DNA of 64,000 nucleotides from JAOUEA01 sp035249905 (GTDB taxonomy: Bacteria; Actinomycetota; UBA4738; HRBIN12): contig DATFFT010000003.1 of assembly GCA_035249905.1 (NCBI GenBank), positions 5,553-69,552 on the forward strand, read 5' to 3'. Positions 33,825-42,298 of this stretch are shown piece by piece. Position numbers and translations under genes: made by a program. Numbering within the stretch: the first letter of the stretch is position 1; each line of letters begins with the position of its first letter. The notes beneath the pieces were generated by a model. It made no database searches and was not told where the DNA came from. It was given only the letters and a program-made list of their open reading frames with translations.

Positions 33825-35255
33825 CTACAGCGGCACGTGGGAGAGCACCATGATCCGGGGCTCGGTCATCTCCTCCATCGCGAAGCGCAGGCCCTCGCGA
33901 CCGAACCCCGATTCCTTGGAGCCTCCATAGGGCATCTGGTCGGCCCGGAACGCGCTCACGTCGTTCACGATCACGCCCCCGACCTCCAGGGTGCTGTGCG
34001 CCTCGAACGCCCGGTTGATGTCGTTCGTGAACACGCCGGCCTGCAACCCGTACTTCGAATCGTTCACCTCGGCGAGCGCCTCCGAGAACGTCTCGTACGG
34101 CGTGATCGTGCAGACCGGGCCGAAGACCTCCTCGCACCGGACCTTCATCTCCGGGCTGGTCCTGGAGATGAGCGTGGGCTGGAAGAAGGGTCCGTCGGCG
34201 GTCCCTCCGGTGAGCACCTCGGCACCTTGCGCCTCGGCCTCGGCCACCCACTCGGCGATGCGGTCCACCTCGCTTCTGGTGATGACCGGCCCGACGTCGA
34301 CCGTCTCGTCCATCGGGTCGCCGACCTTCAGCTGCTCGACCTGCTTCGTGAGTCGTTCGGAGAACTCGTCGTAGACCTCGCTCGCGACCAGCACACGTTG
34401 CACGCTGATGCAGCTCTGCCCGGCCTGGTAGTAGCCGCCGAACGCGATCCGTTGGGCCGCCAGATCGAGATCGGCGTCGGCGTGCACGATCACCCCGGCG
34501 TTGCCACCCAACTCGAGCGTGACCTTCTTCTTCGGGTCGAGCCCCTTCAGGTACCACCCGATGCCGGCCGAGCCGGTGAACGAGATCTTGCGGAAGCGTT
34601 CGTCGCGAGCCATGCCGTCGGCGACCTTCGAGCTGACGGGCAATACCTGGTACATGCCCTTCGGAAGATCGGTCTCATCGAAGAACTCGGCGAGACGAAG
34701 CGCTCCGACCGGTGTGGCGCTGGCAGGCTTCACGACGATCGGCGCGCCCACCGCGATGGCCGGCGCGACCTTGTGGGCCACCAGGTTCAGCGGGAAGTTG
34801 AAGGGGGTGATGCCCAGCACCGGACCGATCGGGAACCTCCGCAGGATGCCGAACCGGGACCCGAACGCGGCCTCGGTGTCCAGGCGCATCGCCTCATCCT
34901 GTCCGTGGCGGAGGGTCTCCGACGCCCATCGGAAGGTCGAGACGGCCCGGGCCGCCTCCACCCGCGCCCACTTCAGTGGTTTCCCGCCTTCCCGCGCGAT
35001 CAGCTCGGCGTTCTCCTCCTGCGTCTCGTTCAGTCGGGCCGAGATGTGGTCGAGCGCGGTCGCCCGAGCGGCGACCGACAGCCTCGATGACGTTTCGAAC
35101 GTCGAAGAGGCGGTGGCCACCGCCTCCTCGACATCGGCCTCGGTGGGCACGCCCAACTCGGCCACGACGCCGTCGTCGAAGGGGCTTCGGACCTCGAGGC
35201 TGCCCTCGCCGGTCCGCCATTCCCCGTTCACCAGGAACGGTCTGATCTCGGTCAT
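33825..35255 (-). CDS. NAD(P)-dependent aldehyde dehydrogenase, candidate succinate-semialdehyde dehydrogenase
   Basis: 476-aa aldehyde dehydrogenase superfamily enzyme. Active site: Glu in VTLELGGNAGVI and nucleophile Cys in YYQAGQSCISVQ; cofactor region ITPFNFPLNLVAHK and SFTGSAGIG. The motif set (LELGGNAG, FNFPLN) is that of the GapN/SSADH-like ALDH group. Position between the pot genes, an aminobutyraldehyde-type ALDH and a GABA aminotransferase points to succinate semialdehyde oxidation, by inference. ATG 35255 with AGGAGAC about 8 nt upstream. Other aldehydes remain possible. Confidence 0.85.
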   Translation of the reverse strand: MTEIRPFLVNGEWRTGEGSLEVRSPFDDGVVAELGVPTEADVEEAVATASSTFETSSRLSVAARATALDHISARLNETQEENAELIAREGGKPLKWARVEAARAVSTFRWASETLRHGQDEAMRLDTEAAFGSRFGILRRFPIGPVLGITPFNFPLNLVAHKVAPAIAVGAPIVVKPASATPVGALRLAEFFDETDLPKGMYQVLPVSSKVADGMARDERFRKISFTGSAGIGWYLKGLDPKKKVTLELGGNAGVIVHADADLDLAAQRIAFGGYYQAGQSCISVQRVLVASEVYDEFSERLTKQVEQLKVGDPMDETVDVGPVITRSEVDRIAEWVAEAEAQGAEVLTGGTADGPFFQPTLISRTSPEMKVRCEEVFGPVCTITPYETFSEALAEVNDSKYGLQAGVFTNDINRAFEAHSTLEVGGVIVNDVSAFRADQMPYGGSKESGFGREGLRFAMEEMTEPRIMVLSHVPL

Positions 35256-35287
35256 CTCGCGTGTCTCCTGCTACCTCGTAGAGCCGG

Positions 35288-36736
35288 TCAGTCGAGCGAG
35301 ACCATCACGTGCTTGATGTTCGTGTAGTCCTCGATCGAGTAGATCGACATGTCCTTCCCGTGGCCGGACTGCTTGTAACCTCCGTGGGGCATCTCCGGCG
35401 TCAGCGGGATGTGGGTGTTCACCCACACGGTGCCGAACTGCAGCTTCCGGGACATGCGCATGGCCCTGCCGACGTCGCGGGTCCAGACCGACGCCGCGAG
35501 TCCGTAGTCGACGCCGTTGGCCCATGCGAGCGCCTGCGCCTCGTCGTCGAATCGCTGCACGGTCACGACGGGACCGAACACCTCCCGCTGGATGATCTCG
35601 TCGGATTGCTGGGCATCACTGATCACGGTCGGACGGTAGAAGAACTTCCCCTCGCCCATCTCCATGGACCCGCCGCCGGTGAGGATCTTCGCCCCGGACT
35701 CGGCGGCGCGGTCGACCATGCCGGAGATGCGCTCGAACTGCTCCTCGGAGACGACCGAGCCCATCTCGGTGCCCTCGTCCCAGATGTCGCCGACCTTCAA
35801 CGACTCCACCTGCGGGACGAGCTCGCCGAGCAGACCGTCGTAGACGGCACCGCTCGCCATGACCCTGGTCGCCGCGGTGCAGTCCTGGCCCGAGTTGAAG
35901 TACCCGGCGGCCTTGATCCATTCGACCGCGGAGGAGACGTCGGCGTCGTCGAAGACGATGACCGGCGCCTTCCCTCCCAGCTCGAGGTGGGTGCGCTTCA
36001 TCGTGTCGGCGGCGTTCTTCATGATCAGCTTGCCGGTGGTCGTCTCGCCGGTGAGCGACACGATGCCGACGTCGGCGTGCTGCACGATACGTTCGCCGAC
36101 GGGCACACCATCGCCCGTGACCACGTTGAACACCCCCGGTGGGAACACGTCGGCCTCGGCCACGTATTGCGCGAACTTCAACAGCGTGACGGGTGTCAGC
36201 TCGGAGGGCTTGATGACGATGCAGTTCCCGGCAGCCAGCGCCGGGCCCATCTTCCATGCGGCCATATACAGCGGATAGTTCCAGGGGGCGATCAAGCCGG
36301 CGATGCCGATGGGCTCACGACGGATCATCGAGGTGAAGCCCTTCATGTACTCACCGGTGGCTCTGCCTTCGAGGACCCTCGCCCCGCCCGCGAAGAACCG
36401 GAACTGGTCGGCGATGACCGGGATCTCATCGGACATCGTGACCGCGAAGGGCTTCCCCACGTTGACCGACTCGAGGCGACCGAACTCCTCACCGTGCTCC
36501 TCGACGATGTCAGCCATCTTCAACAGCGCCGCCTGGCGTTCCCCGGGGGTCGAGTCCGACCACGTCTCGTCGAAGACACGACGTGCCGCGGCGACCGCAC
36601 GATCGACATCGTCGGCCGATCCTTCCTGGACCTCGGCGAGCACCTCGCCCGTGGCAGGGCTCGTGATCGATCGCGTCTGACCCGACGTCGAGTTGACCCA
36701 TTCCCCGCCGATGAACATCTGGTAGCTGTCGGCCAT
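35288..36736 (-). CDS. Aldehyde dehydrogenase, candidate gamma-aminobutyraldehyde dehydrogenase
   Basis: 482-aa ALDH with LIAPWNYPLYMAAWK (cofactor site), Glu in THLELGGKAPVIVF and Cys in YFNSGQDCTAATR. The NSGQDC form of the cysteine motif and the overall pattern match PatD/YdcW aminobutyraldehyde dehydrogenases and betaine-aldehyde-like enzymes. With the polyamine transporter and GabT nearby it would oxidise 4-aminobutanal to GABA. GGAGGAGGGG lies before the ATG; it is 32 nt upstream of the second ALDH, so the two are probably one transcript. Confidence 0.88.
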   Translation of the reverse strand: MADSYQMFIGGEWVNSTSGQTRSITSPATGEVLAEVQEGSADDVDRAVAAARRVFDETWSDSTPGERQAALLKMADIVEEHGEEFGRLESVNVGKPFAVTMSDEIPVIADQFRFFAGGARVLEGRATGEYMKGFTSMIRREPIGIAGLIAPWNYPLYMAAWKMGPALAAGNCIVIKPSELTPVTLLKFAQYVAEADVFPPGVFNVVTGDGVPVGERIVQHADVGIVSLTGETTTGKLIMKNAADTMKRTHLELGGKAPVIVFDDADVSSAVEWIKAAGYFNSGQDCTAATRVMASGAVYDGLLGELVPQVESLKVGDIWDEGTEMGSVVSEEQFERISGMVDRAAESGAKILTGGGSMEMGEGKFFYRPTVISDAQQSDEIIQREVFGPVVTVQRFDDEAQALAWANGVDYGLAASVWTRDVGRAMRMSRKLQFGTVWVNTHIPLTPEMPHGGYKQSGHGKDMSIYSIEDYTNIKHVMVSLD

Positions 36737-36890
36737 AGTTCCCCTCCTCCAGAAGCGAACGCTCGGCTGAATCAACGCTCAGTGGCCAGTATGCCTCGGA
36801 GCGAGGGGTCGGACCACCCGACGGAACGGCTCCCCGTCCCACCCGCATTGGACACGGCGGACAACCCGGTGCAGGGCTGGTCAACCGTCC

Positions 36891-38447
36891 TCAACCGTCG
36901 AGCTCTGCCGCTTGCAGTTCGCGGGCACGGAGCGCGAGCCAGAACTCCATACGGTCGAAGCTGCTCGACAGATCGCGACCCGTGAGCTCCTCGACCTTGC
37001 GCATGCGGTATCGAAGCGTGTGCCGGTGCACGAACAGCTCGGCCGCTGCCGTCTCCCATCGCGCGTTGTGTCCGAGGAATGCCTGGAGCGAGACGAGCAG
37101 CTCGCCGCCGTGTTCGCGATCGTACGTGTCGAGCGGACCGAGCATCGAATCGGAGAAGGCGCGAAGGGCGCCGGGGTCGGCCATCGACAGCAACAGGCGA
37201 TACGTGCCGAGATCGGCGAACCCCGCCTGTTGCCATCCCTCGAGCCGGCAGACCTGGAGCGCGTAGCGCGCCTCCCGCAGCGACCTGCCGATCTCGCTCG
37301 CGCCCACAGCCGAGCCCGCGCCGACGCGCACCTTCGATCCCAGCCGTTCCGCGATCGACGACGTGACCCCGTCGAGGTCGGGCGGCGGGTCCGCCTGGAG
37401 CAGCACGTGGACGCCGTCATCGGTCGCGGAGACCAGGAACCCCTCGGACCCCCGCGACAGGTCGTCGGTGACCGCGTCGGCGAGCGCTTCGGCGTCGAGA
37501 TCGCCGTCCAGTCCCTCGATCGAGAGGACCATGACACGGGCGTTCCGGTCGAATCCGAAACGAGCCAGGCCCCGCGTCTCTTCGGCCGCCGTGATCTCGC
37601 CACCGGCGAGGTCGTCGAAGAGATCTCCCTGCAGGCGGCGCCGAGCGTCGGCCACGGCACGCGCCTTCGAGAGCTCAATCGCGAACAGGCTCAGCGCGTG
37701 CCCCGCGACGATGCGATCGAACTGTGTCGGTTGATCCTGCTTGCCGACCGCGAGGAAGGCTTCGACCCTGCCCTGCGCGCCGACGGGCTGGACCCAGATG
37801 TGGTGACCGCGGTCCATGAGGGTGACGCTGAACGACGTGCCGTCCGGGCGACGGCTGCGCAACTCGTCCCAGATCCGTCCCGCGCGCTGCATCGCCGCTC
37901 TGCCGGTGCTCGCGATCGGCTGTCCGTGCAGGTCGAGCGCCAGCACCCAGCCCTTCGTCACGTCTGCGAGCGACCGCGCGATGCCGTCGGCACCCGAACC
38001 ATCCATCACGGCGCGCGTGAGCACGTGCTCGGCGTCGACCGCCCGCTGCAGGGTGTCGTACTGCTCGGCCAGGATGCGGGTGAAGATCGCTTCGGTGATC
38101 GCGATGAACGGCACCGGGTACGGCACCTCGAACAGCGGGAACCCGGCCTTGCCCGCCGCGGTGATCAACGATCGCGGGGTCCGCGTGTGGGTGAAGCCAA
38201 GCCCGAAACCCAGACCGGTGAGCCCGGCATCGACGAGACGCTTGAGGTAGGTGCGCTGTCTCGCCGGCGTCGTGCCGATGCCGAGCCCCGTGGTGAGGAT
38301 CAGCTCGCCGCCCCTCAGCCAGGGTGTCGGGTCCTCGAGCTCCGAGACGTGGACCCATCGGATCGGACGATCCGCCTCCTCTTCACCTGCGAGGAGGCGC
38401 AGCGGCATCCCCGGGATCGCAACGATGTCCCGCACGGTGACGGACAT
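36891..38447 (-). CDS. PucR-family transcriptional regulator
   Basis: 518-aa regulator. PucR N-terminal domain at about residues 5-125 (VRDIVAIPGMPLRLLAGEE onward), a central GGDEF-like CdaR module (about 290-400), and a C-terminal PucR helix-turn-helix with VHRHTLRYRMRKVEELTGRD (about residues 470-489). Homologues control purine, GABA, polyamine or diacid use. It lies between the ALDH genes and divergent gabT, making it the likely regulator of the island. TACAAT is 7 nt before the ATG, and a perfect inverted repeat overlaps that box, suggesting autoregulation. Confidence 0.9.
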   Translation of the reverse strand: MSVTVRDIVAIPGMPLRLLAGEEEADRPIRWVHVSELEDPTPWLRGGELILTTGLGIGTTPARQRTYLKRLVDAGLTGLGFGLGFTHTRTPRSLITAAGKAGFPLFEVPYPVPFIAITEAIFTRILAEQYDTLQRAVDAEHVLTRAVMDGSGADGIARSLADVTKGWVLALDLHGQPIASTGRAAMQRAGRIWDELRSRRPDGTSFSVTLMDRGHHIWVQPVGAQGRVEAFLAVGKQDQPTQFDRIVAGHALSLFAIELSKARAVADARRRLQGDLFDDLAGGEITAAEETRGLARFGFDRNARVMVLSIEGLDGDLDAEALADAVTDDLSRGSEGFLVSATDDGVHVLLQADPPPDLDGVTSSIAERLGSKVRVGAGSAVGASEIGRSLREARYALQVCRLEGWQQAGFADLGTYRLLLSMADPGALRAFSDSMLGPLDTYDREHGGELLVSLQAFLGHNARWETAAAELFVHRHTLRYRMRKVEELTGRDLSSSFDRMEFWLALRARELQAAELDG

Positions 38448-38454
38448 GTCGACG

Positions 38455-38471
38455 ATTGTACGGAACGTACA
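38455..38471 (-). promoter_or_regulatory. pucR -10 box TACAAT overlapped by inverted repeat TGTACG-GAA-CGTACA
   Basis: The minus-strand -10 TACAAT (38455-38460) lies 7 nt before the ATG at 38447. A perfect 6-bp inverted repeat with a 3-bp centre (38457-38471) covers it, and a third CGTACA half-site occurs at 38509-38514 on the gabT side. A bound dimer would block the box. Confidence 0.6.
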
Positions 38472-38582
38472 TCGGAGCCCCAGGGGGCCGCGGGTCGCAT
38501 GGCCGGACCGTACAAATAGACCGGAAGTTCCTGGTGGTCGCAGGTGCTGACAGTCGATGCCCGACGCTCGACACTCTGTCGC

Positions 38583-39923
38583 ATGGACATCCCTCAAGAG
38601 CGCAAGGTCGTCACCGAGATCCCCGGCCCGAAGTCCCGGGAGTGGTTCGCGCGCCGCGGCGAGGCCGTGCCTCGCGGTGTGGGGAACATGCACCCGCTCG
38701 TCACCGCCCGGGGTTCCGGGGCGATCATCGAAGACGTCGACGGGAACCGCCTGATCGATCTGGCCACCGGCATCTCCACGCTGAACCTCGGCCACACGCC
38801 GCCAGCCGTGGTCGACGCCATCGCGCGGCAGGCCGAGCTCCACACCCACACGTGCTTCCACGTGACCGTGAACGAACCGTACATCGAGCTCGCCGAGCGG
38901 CTGAACCGGCTCGCCCCCGGCGACGACGCGAAGAAGACGATGTTCGCGAACTCAGGCGCGGAGGCCGTCGAGAACGCCGTGAAGATCGCCCGCCACCACA
39001 CGGGGCGCACGGCGATCGTCGCGTTCGATGATGCGTTCCACGGACGCACGCTGCTGGCCATGTCGCTCACCGCGAAGGTGATGCCGTACAAGCACGGCAT
39101 GGGGCCGTTCGCACCCGAGATCTACCGCCTCCCGTTCGCCTACCCGTACAGGTGGCGTGGAACCCCGGATCGGGTCACCGAGGAGGCGCTCGCCTACGCG
39201 ACCGACCAGATGCACAAGCACATCGGCGAGGACAACATCGCCGCGGTCATCATGGAGCCCATCCAGGGGGAAGGCGGCTTCATCGTGCCGTCGCCCGGCT
39301 TCGTAAAAGGCATCGCCGAGTTCTGCTCGTCCAACGGCATCGTGTTCGTCGCCGACGAGATCCAGTCGGGGCTGGGCCGTGCCGGGCGCTGGTTCGCGAT
39401 CGAGGACGAGGACGTGGTTCCGGACATCGTCACGACGGCCAAGTCGCTCGGCGGCGGGCTGCCGATCAGCGCGATCACCGGCCGTACCGAGATCATGGAC
39501 GCCGTGCATCCGGGTGGGCTCGGAGGCACCTTCGGCGGGAACCCCGTTGCGGCCGCGGCCTCCCTCGCGTTCCTCGACACGATCGAGCGTGAGGACCTCC
39601 TCGCTCGCGCTCGCGAGCTCGGCGTGAAGATCATGGGCCGGTTCGAGGCGTTCGCCGCGACGCACGACGTCGTCGGCGACGTGCGGGGCCGGGGGGCGAT
39701 GTGCGCGATCGAGCTCGTCTCCGACCGGGGGAGCAAGGAACCTCTCGACGCCGAGACGATGAACGCCATCGGCCGCCGCTGCTTGGAGAACGGGGTGCTG
39801 GTGCTCACGGCCGGCACGTACGGCAACGTCGTGCGTCTGCTGCCGCCGATCACGATCGATGAGGCGCTGCTCGATGAGGGCCTCGACGTGCTGGACGACG
39901 CGATCGGCTCGGTCACCGGCTGA
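38583..39923 (+). CDS. gabT: 4-aminobutyrate aminotransferase (class III)
   Basis: 446-aa PLP aminotransferase moving the amino group of GABA to 2-oxoglutarate, giving succinate semialdehyde. Class III marks: FANSGAEAVENAVKIARHHT, AFHGRTLLAMSLT, the DE pair in VFVADEIQSGLGRAG and the PLP lysine in VTTAKSLGGGLPISA. EIPGPKSREWFARR at the start is typical of GabT. The ATG at 38583 has no ribosome site; a GTG at 38544 would add 13 residues. Divergent from pucR, with a CGTACA half-site about 70 nt upstream. Confidence 0.92.
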   Translation: MDIPQERKVVTEIPGPKSREWFARRGEAVPRGVGNMHPLVTARGSGAIIEDVDGNRLIDLATGISTLNLGHTPPAVVDAIARQAELHTHTCFHVTVNEPYIELAERLNRLAPGDDAKKTMFANSGAEAVENAVKIARHHTGRTAIVAFDDAFHGRTLLAMSLTAKVMPYKHGMGPFAPEIYRLPFAYPYRWRGTPDRVTEEALAYATDQMHKHIGEDNIAAVIMEPIQGEGGFIVPSPGFVKGIAEFCSSNGIVFVADEIQSGLGRAGRWFAIEDEDVVPDIVTTAKSLGGGLPISAITGRTEIMDAVHPGGLGGTFGGNPVAAAASLAFLDTIEREDLLARARELGVKIMGRFEAFAATHDVVGDVRGRGAMCAIELVSDRGSKEPLDAETMNAIGRRCLENGVLVLTAGTYGNVVRLLPPITIDEALLDEGLDVLDDAIGSVTG

Positions 39924-39979
39924 CACGGAACGTCGATCGAGCCAGGGTTGCCCACCGCTGCCCTTCCGGACGCTCCCGA

Positions 39980-39985
39980 TAGACT
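39980..39985 (+). promoter_or_regulatory. -10 box TAGACT, leaderless start of otsA
   Basis: TAGACT is followed by 7 nt and the ATG at 39993; no ribosome site is present. Confidence 0.5.
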
Positions 39986-39992
39986 GCGGGCG

Positions 39993-41471
39993 ATGTCTCG
40001 GAGGGGAACCATCGCGGCCAGCGCGATCGAATCACCGATCGTGGTCGCCTCGAACCGCGGACCCGTGAGCTTCGATCGCGACGACCGGGGGCGTCTGAGC
40101 CCCCGCCGCGGCACGGGAGGCCTCGTCACCGCGCTCTCGGGGGTCTTCTATCGAGACGACACGACGTGGGTATCGGCAGCGATGACCGAGGGCGACCGCA
40201 GCGTCGCGCTGAAGGGTCGCACGGTCACCTCGGAGTCCCATCAACGCATGCGATACGTCGTGATCCCGCCCGATCGGTACGAGGACTACTACAACGAGGT
40301 GTCCAACCGCATCTTGTGGATGGCGCATCACAACCTGTGGGACATCCCCCGCTCCCCGATCTTCGACGACGATACGCAGGCCGCCTGGCACGACTTCGTC
40401 GAAGCCAACCGGGCGTTCGCTCAGGCGCTCGCCCAGGAAGCCGACAACGACCCCGTCTTCCTGATCCAGGACTATCACCTCTGCCTGGTGCCCGGCATGT
40501 TGCGTGAGCTGGTCCCCGGATCGAAGATCGTGCACTTCTCCCACACCCCGTTCGCAGGCGCCACCTACCTGCGGGTGCTGCCCGGGGCCATGCGTGCAGC
40601 ACTGCTTCGCGGCATGGCCGGTGCTGACGTGCTCGGGTTCCAGGCGAAGGGTTGGGCCGAGAACTACCTGCTCTCCGCCCGCAGCCTGCCGGAGCTGCGG
40701 GTGCTCCGCGGCGGACGCCTCGATATCGAGGGACGGACCGCGGCCGTTCGGTCCTTCCCGGTCGCGGTCAGCGCCGAGCCGCTGCGCGAGACGGCCAACC
40801 GCCCTGAGGCCGATGTGGTCCGCGACGAGCTCCGTGCCTGGGCGGGCGACTCGAAGATCGTGCTGCGCGTCGACCGGCTCGAGCCGTCGAAGAACATACT
40901 GCGCGGTTTCCTCGCCTACGAGCTGTTCCTGCGCCGGAACCCGTCCTGGGCGGGATCGGTGCGGTTCCTCTGCTTGCTCAGCCCCTCGCGCGAGGACGTG
41001 CCCGAGTACCAGAACTACGGCGAGGAGTGCCTCGCGGAAGCGGAGCGGATCAACAAGGAGTTCGGGCGGAAGCAGTGGCAGCCGATCGAGGTTCGCGTGC
41101 AGGAGGACTACGCGTTCGCCGTCGCCGCCTACGACCTCTACGACGTGTTGTTCGTGAATCCGACGTACGACGGCATGAACCTCGTCGCGATGGAGGGTCC
41201 GCTCGTGAACCGGCGTGACGGCGTCCTGGTGCTCTCTCGCAACGCCGGTGCGTTCAGCCGTCTCGGCCGTCAGGCCCTGGCGGTCAACCCGTTCGACCTG
41301 GCCGAGACGGCCGAGGCCATCCGCGAGGGGCTCGAGATGCCCGAGGAGGAGCGCGCGCGGCGAGCCCGCGGGCTCACACGCACGGTGCAGGCCCACACAC
41401 CGGCCAACTGGCTCGCCGACCAGCTCGAGGCGGTCGACCAGGTGCGTCCCCCGAGTCGACGTCGTTCGTGA
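39993..41471 (+). CDS. otsA: Trehalose-6-phosphate synthase (GT20)
   Basis: 492-aa retaining glycosyltransferase joining an NDP-glucose to glucose-6-phosphate. GT20 marks: VVASNRGPVSF at the start, GTGGLVTAL, WMAHHNLWD, LIQDYHLCLVPGMLR, HFSHTPFA, RVDRLEPSKN and NPTYDGMNLVAMEG with the nucleotide-sugar glutamate. The GTGGL in place of GGL(A/S)-type loops suggests the alternative actinobacterial/archaeal OtsA group. It converges on otsB, 51 bp apart. Trehalose would serve as compatible solute or storage. Confidence 0.93.
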   Translation: MSRRGTIAASAIESPIVVASNRGPVSFDRDDRGRLSPRRGTGGLVTALSGVFYRDDTTWVSAAMTEGDRSVALKGRTVTSESHQRMRYVVIPPDRYEDYYNEVSNRILWMAHHNLWDIPRSPIFDDDTQAAWHDFVEANRAFAQALAQEADNDPVFLIQDYHLCLVPGMLRELVPGSKIVHFSHTPFAGATYLRVLPGAMRAALLRGMAGADVLGFQAKGWAENYLLSARSLPELRVLRGGRLDIEGRTAAVRSFPVAVSAEPLRETANRPEADVVRDELRAWAGDSKIVLRVDRLEPSKNILRGFLAYELFLRRNPSWAGSVRFLCLLSPSREDVPEYQNYGEECLAEAERINKEFGRKQWQPIEVRVQEDYAFAVAAYDLYDVLFVNPTYDGMNLVAMEGPLVNRRDGVLVLSRNAGAFSRLGRQALAVNPFDLAETAEAIREGLEMPEEERARRARGLTRTVQAHTPANWLADQLEAVDQVRPPSRRRS

Positions 41472-41522
41472 GCGGCACGGCTCGAGACATGCGGTCGAGC
41501 GCGATCGCCGCCGACGTGCCGG

Positions 41523-42251
41523 TCAGAGTCCGCGGAGCAGCGTGACGAGCCCTGCCGGGCCATCGACGACGACATCCGCCGTATCGCTCAGCGCAACGGG
41601 TGTCTCACGCCCGTGCACGGCCACCTTGACCGTGCGCACCCCGCGTTCGGCGAGCCGGTCCAACGCCTCGAACGCACGGATGTCCGCGACGTCGTCGCCG
41701 GCGTAGAGCACGGCATCGAGCCGTTCAGCTGCGACGATGCGTTCGACCGCCCCCTCCTTCAACGGTCGGTCGGCCGGCACGAGCTCGATGACCATCTTCC
41801 CCGGCAGCAGGGTGAGCCCCGACCTGCGGGCGATCGGCGCGAGTCCGGTCTCGAGCTCGTCCCGGGCCTGGCTCGCGTCGTCCGCCGCCCGATAGTGCAC
41901 GGCGACCGAGCCTCCCTTCGGTTCCACCCTGGCGCCCGCGACCCGAGCGGCGGCCTCGCCCACCGCGTCGAGCACGTCGTCGGAGAGCGGGGTCGCGATG
42001 TCGGACAGCCCGTAGAGGCCCGCGAGGCGGACCCCTTCGACCCCCACGAGGTCACGGAGCTGTTCGTTCGTCCGGCCGGACACCACTGCGACCACCGTGT
42101 ACCGGCCGACCAGTCGCTCGATCGCGTCTCGGGCACCGTCGCGGATGCGGGCCAGCTCGGGCCTGGCCACGATCGGGCTGAGCGTGCCGTCGAAATCGAG
42201 CAGCACCCCGGTACGACCATCTTCGATGCGGAACGACCTGAGACGATCCAT
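41523..42251 (-). CDS. otsB: Trehalose-6-phosphate phosphatase
   Basis: 242-aa HAD phosphatase that removes the phosphate from trehalose-6-phosphate. HAD motif I LLDFDGTLSPI (nucleophile Asp about residue 19), motif II VVSGRT, motif III Lys near PADRPLKEGAV, and motif IV YAGDDVADI. The small cap is of the OtsB type (KGGSVAVHYR). Leaderless ATG at 42251 with TAGGAT 7 nt upstream. Encoded opposite otsA and divergent from the GH15 gene, so synthesis and breakdown genes sit together. Confidence 0.92.
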   Translation of the reverse strand: MDRLRSFRIEDGRTGVLLDFDGTLSPIVARPELARIRDGARDAIERLVGRYTVVAVVSGRTNEQLRDLVGVEGVRLAGLYGLSDIATPLSDDVLDAVGEAAARVAGARVEPKGGSVAVHYRAADDASQARDELETGLAPIARRSGLTLLPGKMVIELVPADRPLKEGAVERIVAAERLDAVLYAGDDVADIRAFEALDRLAERGVRTVKVAVHGRETPVALSDTADVVVDGPAGLVTLLRGL

Positions 42252-42258
42252 CCCGGAA

Positions 42259-42290
42259 ATCCTAGTGTTCGTGCGCCGCAGGGCTACACT
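42259..42290. promoter_or_regulatory. Divergent leaderless promoters of otsB and the GH15 gene
   Basis: Minus strand TAGGAT (42259-42264), 7 nt before the otsB ATG. Plus strand TACACT (42285-42290), 8 nt before the GH15 GTG at 42299. The two -10 boxes are only 20 bp apart, so their -35 regions overlap. Confidence 0.55.
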
Positions 42291-42298
42291 CGCGTCCC

